In this document: positions 60,941 to 64,000 of the stretch, piece after piece | Layout: each line of letters begins with the position of its first letter | How positions within the stretch are numbered: position 1 is the stretch's first letter | Assembly: GCF_030005555.1 (NCBI RefSeq) | Contig: NZ_JASCQG010000014.1 | Span: 1 to 64,000, forward strand | DNA length: 64,000 nucleotides | Reading direction: 5' to 3' | Origin: Empedobacter sedimenti | GTDB lineage: Bacteria; Bacteroidota; Bacteroidia; Flavobacteriales; Weeksellaceae | Made by a program: the position numbers and the translations under genes | Notes under the pieces: generated by a model | Told to the model about the DNA's origin: nothing | Database searches by the model: none | Seen by the model: only the letters and a program-made list of their open reading frames with translations

Positions 60941-62190
60941 TAATGAAAAACAAGTTGGGTTATAGTATAAATCAGTAAACCGACCAAACCTCCTACAAGC
61001 GTTCCGTTGATACGGATAAACTGAAGATCTTTTCCGACTTCTAATTCAAGTTTTTCACTTAATTGTTTTCCTTCCCATTTATCAACAGTAGAACTAATCA
61101 AACCTTCTACTTCTTTTACATTTCTCAAAATCATTCGATAAATAAAATGTCGAACCCAACCATTTATTTTATCAATCATTTCTTGATTATCATTCAAATT
61201 TTCGGTCAATTTTTTAATATTCTTCTGTATATACGTTTGCAAAGCTGAATTAGGATCATCAAAACTCTCTGTCAAGTTTAGTTTGATTGCTTGCCACAAA
61301 TCCATCGAATACTCATTCATTCGCTCTTTTGTGATAAAATCATCACGAAGCGTTTCTAACTTCACTTTCCAATCTGGTGATTCTTTTATATTCTGAATAT
61401 TATCTTTGATAATTCGTTCAATATTATGACGAAGAGGATGTTCTTTATCTTCTGCAACCTCATCCAAAAAGCTAACAACACCTTCCACTACTCCTTTCGA
61501 AATTTTTTTCCCTGCAAAAAATGAAATAACAGGATGTTTTTCGTTCAGTTTATCTTTGATAATTAAATCACTTTCTAAGATATATTCTTTTGCTTTCGGA
61601 ATAATAGCTTCCAAAATTTCGTCGTGTTTTTCTTTCTCTAAAACATATTCTAAACTCGACGAAACCAACTCTGGAAGATTAAATTGCTTTAAAATTTCGT
61701 CACCTTTCAGTGTTATAAAATCAACGACATCTTTATCGTCTAAATCTGTTACAATTTTCTTTGTAAAATGAATTAATTCATCTTGTAAACCTTTTTGATT
61801 AGATGGTTTATTTAACCAATCTGCTGCATATTTTACAACTTCTAACTTCTCTATATAAGGTCTAATTGTAGAAGGTGTCAAAAAGTTATCAGTTACAAAA
61901 TGACCTAAATTATCTCCAATTGCTTTTTGACTATTTTCGATCAAATTAGTATGCGGAATTTTAAGACCCAACGGATAACGAAAAAGTGCTGTAACAGCAA
62001 ACCAATCGGCTAAAGCACCAACCATTCCTGCTTCTGCAAAGGCTTCTACATAACCAATCCATTTGGCGTCCGAATGTAAATCTAGATAAACCATTGCAAA
62101 GTAAACAATCGCCATCAAGAGAAACAAACCTGTCGCAATAGCTTTGTGCTTCTTTAGGTTTTGTATTTTTTCTACTTCTGTCATCTTCAA
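60940..62190 (-). CDS. DUF445 family membrane protein
   Basis: 416 residues. Two N-terminal membrane segments (about 14-34, AIATGLFLLMAIVYFAMVYL, and 45-65, VEAFAEAGMVGALADWFAVTALF) carry the conserved GxxxGGLADWFA-like pattern and PLGLKIPHTNLI. A long helical soluble region follows, with a final membrane segment at the C terminus (GTLVGGLVGLLIYTITQLVF). The family is widespread and uncharacterised. The preceding universal stress protein gene on the same strand ends with its own terminator. Confidence 0.88.
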   Translation of the reverse strand: MKMTEVEKIQNLKKHKAIATGLFLLMAIVYFAMVYLDLHSDAKWIGYVEAFAEAGMVGALADWFAVTALFRYPLGLKIPHTNLIENSQKAIGDNLGHFVTDNFLTPSTIRPYIEKLEVVKYAADWLNKPSNQKGLQDELIHFTKKIVTDLDDKDVVDFITLKGDEILKQFNLPELVSSSLEYVLEKEKHDEILEAIIPKAKEYILESDLIIKDKLNEKHPVISFFAGKKISKGVVEGVVSFLDEVAEDKEHPLRHNIERIIKDNIQNIKESPDWKVKLETLRDDFITKERMNEYSMDLWQAIKLNLTESFDDPNSALQTYIQKNIKKLTENLNDNQEMIDKINGWVRHFIYRMILRNVKEVEGLISSTVDKWEGKQLSEKLELEVGKDLQFIRINGTLVGGLVGLLIYTITQLVFH

Positions 62191-62198
62191 TTTTTATT

Positions 62199-62221
62199 AA
62201 AAAAAGCGATGAAAACATCGC
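62199..62221 (-). terminator. Terminator of the third universal stress protein gene
   Basis: GCGATG-AAAA-CATCGC (62206-62221) with a T-run on the minus strand. Confidence 0.82.
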
Positions 62222-62228
62222 CAAAATT

Positions 62229-63017
62229 TTAGTTAGATTCCTGAAAAATCAATAAAGCTACCGTTCCTGTTTGTAATAAACGATTACTATGATTTACTGT
62301 AAACAAACGATCAAACGCAGATAACTCGCGATGTACAACTCCCAAAACATCAATTTTGTTTGATGTACAGAAACTAATTAATCCTTCTTCTACGTCTTCG
62401 TTGCTTTCTACTGAGATCGTAACTTTAGGATAAGTCGATTCCCACTCTTTTTTGGTGTGAACCATTTCTTGCGTCATTACATTATTCTCGACATGAACTA
62501 TTTTCAAATCTTTTTTGTAACGATCTGTCACTTCAATCATCTGAGCTAATGCTTTGTTTTCTTTTTCGCTAAACAAAGTTGCGTATCCAAAATTACGTTC
62601 TGCCTTAAATTTTACACGATTCGGAATAACAAGAACCGGAACTGTCGCATTGTTAATAACGTTAAGCGTATTAGATCCAAAAATCTTTTTCCCTAAGCTA
62701 TTTTGACCATTTGTTCCCATTACAATGTATTTCACATCTTCTTTGCTTACAATGTCCATTATTGTCAATAATAAATCGCCAACCTCTAAAGAGCTTTTTA
62801 CATTAACTTCTCCTAAGTTATTTGCTGTTGCTAAACTTTTTAATTGATCTATATAACTTTCAAAATCTTCTTGATAAATGTTTGCTTGATTATTTAAATG
62901 AGATGAGACCGAGATCAATTTTACATCTGCATTAAGCACTTTTGCAAGATTAACAGCATATAAAAATGCGTTGTTTGCTGTATCAGAAAAATCTGTCGGA
63001 AATAATATATTAGCCAT
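62229..63017 (-). CDS. Universal stress protein, tandem UspA domains
   Basis: 262 residues. Starts MANILFPTDFSDTANNAFLYAVNLAK, the same block as the two copies at 43-44.8 kb. Domain 1 has YIVMGTNGQNSLGKKIFGSNT (ATP-binding). Domain 2 (KDLKIVHVENNVM, IDVLGVVHRELSAFD) is diverged. It is the most distant of the three paralogues. Location cytoplasmic. Placed between era and the DUF445 gene. Confidence 0.92.
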   Translation of the reverse strand: MANILFPTDFSDTANNAFLYAVNLAKVLNADVKLISVSSHLNNQANIYQEDFESYIDQLKSLATANNLGEVNVKSSLEVGDLLLTIMDIVSKEDVKYIVMGTNGQNSLGKKIFGSNTLNVINNATVPVLVIPNRVKFKAERNFGYATLFSEKENKALAQMIEVTDRYKKDLKIVHVENNVMTQEMVHTKKEWESTYPKVTISVESNEDVEEGLISFCTSNKIDVLGVVHRELSAFDRLFTVNHSNRLLQTGTVALLIFQESN

Positions 63018-63070
63018 TGTTTGTAGAATTTGTTACTACTCAAAATTACGATTATTCTTTCAGTTTACCG

Positions 63071-63102
63071 AAAATAAAAAAAGTGTTGATTTCTCAACAC
63101 TT
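63071..63102 (-). terminator. Terminator of era
   Basis: GTGTTGA-TTTC-TCAACAC (63083-63100) with a T-run on the minus strand. Confidence 0.85.
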
Positions 63103-63123
63103 CTCCTTTACTTATGCTTTGTT

Positions 63124-64000
63124 TTAATAACCAAATCTTTTCAGATCATTTTCTTTGCTTCGCCAATCTTTACGAACTTTCACAAATAGTTTTAAAAACA
63201 CTTTTTTGTCAAAGAATTTCTCTAACTCTTCACGTGCTTCTTTTCCTACTTTTGACAAAGATTCTCCTTTATGACCGATGATAATTCCTTTCTGAGAATC
63301 GCGTTCAACGAAAATTTCAGCTTCAATCGAAATTAAATTCATATCTTCTTTAAATCGCTCTGTTACAACTTCTACAGAATATGGAATCTCTTTCTGGTAG
63401 TTCAATAAAATCTTTTCACGAATTACTTCATTCACAATAAAACGCTCCGAACGATCCGTTAATTGATCATCTGGATAATATTGTGGACCTTCCGGAATTA
63501 TCGCTTTTATTTTATTAATCAACAAATCAACATTGACGTTTTCTTTAGCTGAAATTGGTAAAATTTCGGCTGTTGGTAATAACTCATGCCAATATTCTAC
63601 TGCTTCATTCAACCTATCTTGCGTCGCTGTATCTATTTTATTTAATAACAAAATAATTGGTGTAGACGTTTTTTGTAGACGCTCAAAAACCTGTTCATTT
63701 TTTAGTCTTTTCTCTCCTATTTCTACAACATAAAGAATTACATCAGCATCAACCAACGATTCGTTTACTGCATCCATCATTTTTGTTTGCAACTCGTAAG
63801 CAGGATCTAAAACTCCAGGAGTATCTGAAAATACAATCTGAAAATCTTCTCCAGTCAAAATACCTTTGATACGATGACGCGTTGTTTGGGCTTTGTGTGT
63901 TGCGATAACCAAACGTTCTTTCATCAACATATTCATTAATGTTGATTTACCTACATTCGGATTACCAATAATGTTTACAAAACCGGATTTAAATTTCTTT
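63124..64000 (-). CDS. era: GTPase Era (partial, runs off the window edge)
   Basis: The visible part is 292 residues; the reading frame is open to base 64000 and only a few N-terminal residues are missing. It contains G1 GNPNVGKST (63943-63969 region), G3 SDTPGVLD, G4 LLNKID, G5 ISAKENVNVD and a C-terminal KH domain with GIIIGHKGESLSKVG. Era binds the 3' end of 16S rRNA and assists 30S assembly. Homology puts the true start just past the edge. Confidence 0.96.
   Translation of the reverse strand, partial: KKFKSGFVNIIGNPNVGKSTLMNMLMKERLVIATHKAQTTRHRIKGILTGEDFQIVFSDTPGVLDPAYELQTKMMDAVNESLVDADVILYVVEIGEKRLKNEQVFERLQKTSTPIILLLNKIDTATQDRLNEAVEYWHELLPTAEILPISAKENVNVDLLINKIKAIIPEGPQYYPDDQLTDRSERFIVNEVIREKILLNYQKEIPYSVEVVTERFKEDMNLISIEAEIFVERDSQKGIIIGHKGESLSKVGKEAREELEKFFDKKVFLKLFVKVRKDWRSKENDLKRFGY

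Overview
The window is AT-rich chromosomal DNA from a member of the Bacteroidota, class Flavobacteriia, most likely a Weeksellaceae relative such as Empedobacter (the genus is inference). The evidence is a gliding-motility lipoprotein gene (gldD), a GLPGLI-family protein, OmpP1/FadL-type porins, a TonB receptor behind a TPP riboswitch, TPR/LuxR-type membrane regulators, and promoters of the Bacteroidota form TTG-N18/20-TAnnTTTG (found before tRNA-Phe, two tRNA-Asn genes, feoA and the TPP leader). Shine-Dalgarno sequences are mostly absent. Genes are closely packed, and most convergent pairs are separated by a perfect hairpin flanked by A- and T-runs.

Left edge (1-1.9 kb): a short accessory remnant lies against the 3' end of a tRNA-Leu(CAA). 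It holds a truncated orphan ORF, an array of perfect inverted repeats and a small helix-turn-helix protein. From 1.9 to 10.9 kb: an MBL-fold hydrolase, a conserved 480-residue protein, bcp-recA, an endonuclease III without its Fe-S cysteines, two lipocalin-like lipoproteins, an alpha/beta hydrolase and the thiamine-type TonB receptor. From 11.3 to 16.7 kb: three tandem paralogues, each with a periplasmic TPR domain, one membrane segment, a coiled coil and a cytoplasmic HTH. From 16.7 to 24.7 kb: an EEP-family phosphatase/nuclease, purK-purE, a nitrilase-family hydrolase, a PpiD-like foldase, lptC with an outer-membrane protein, and tRNA-Phe.

From 24.8 to 38.7 kb: two unrelated aconitases flank a two-gene orphan cassette, then argH, a low-complexity lipoprotein, an OlsF-like double acyltransferase overlapping an aspartate kinase, and fbp. 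From 38.8 to 46.5 kb: an SGNH lipoprotein with an OmpP1/FadL porin, a flavoprotein, two universal stress proteins, and an acyl-CoA thioesterase with thiL. From 46.5 to 47.3 kb: a duplicated terminator/promoter cassette in front of an orphan gene and of a small ORF broken by two in-frame TGA codons. From 47.4 to 52.5 kb: rplU-rpmA, feoAB with a Cys-rich FeoB-associated protein, a membrane-anchored AraC-type protein and meaB. From 52.5 to 60.3 kb: rseP, gldD, ssb, mutY, HU, a 30-residue basic protein, rng, GLPGLI and DUF2459 genes. This block is bounded by a perfect 117-bp inverted repeat that carries tRNA-Asn genes. From 60.4 to 64 kb: an ecotin, a DUF445 protein, a third universal stress protein, and era running off the edge.

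Most of the window is housekeeping. No CRISPR array, integrase, transposase or rRNA was seen. The most unusual items are the left-edge hairpin array and truncated ORF, the triplicated membrane-bound regulators with a phased GTCTACA repeat upstream, the covarying dispersed hairpins, the 117-bp tRNA-bearing inverted repeat, and the double-TGA small ORF.
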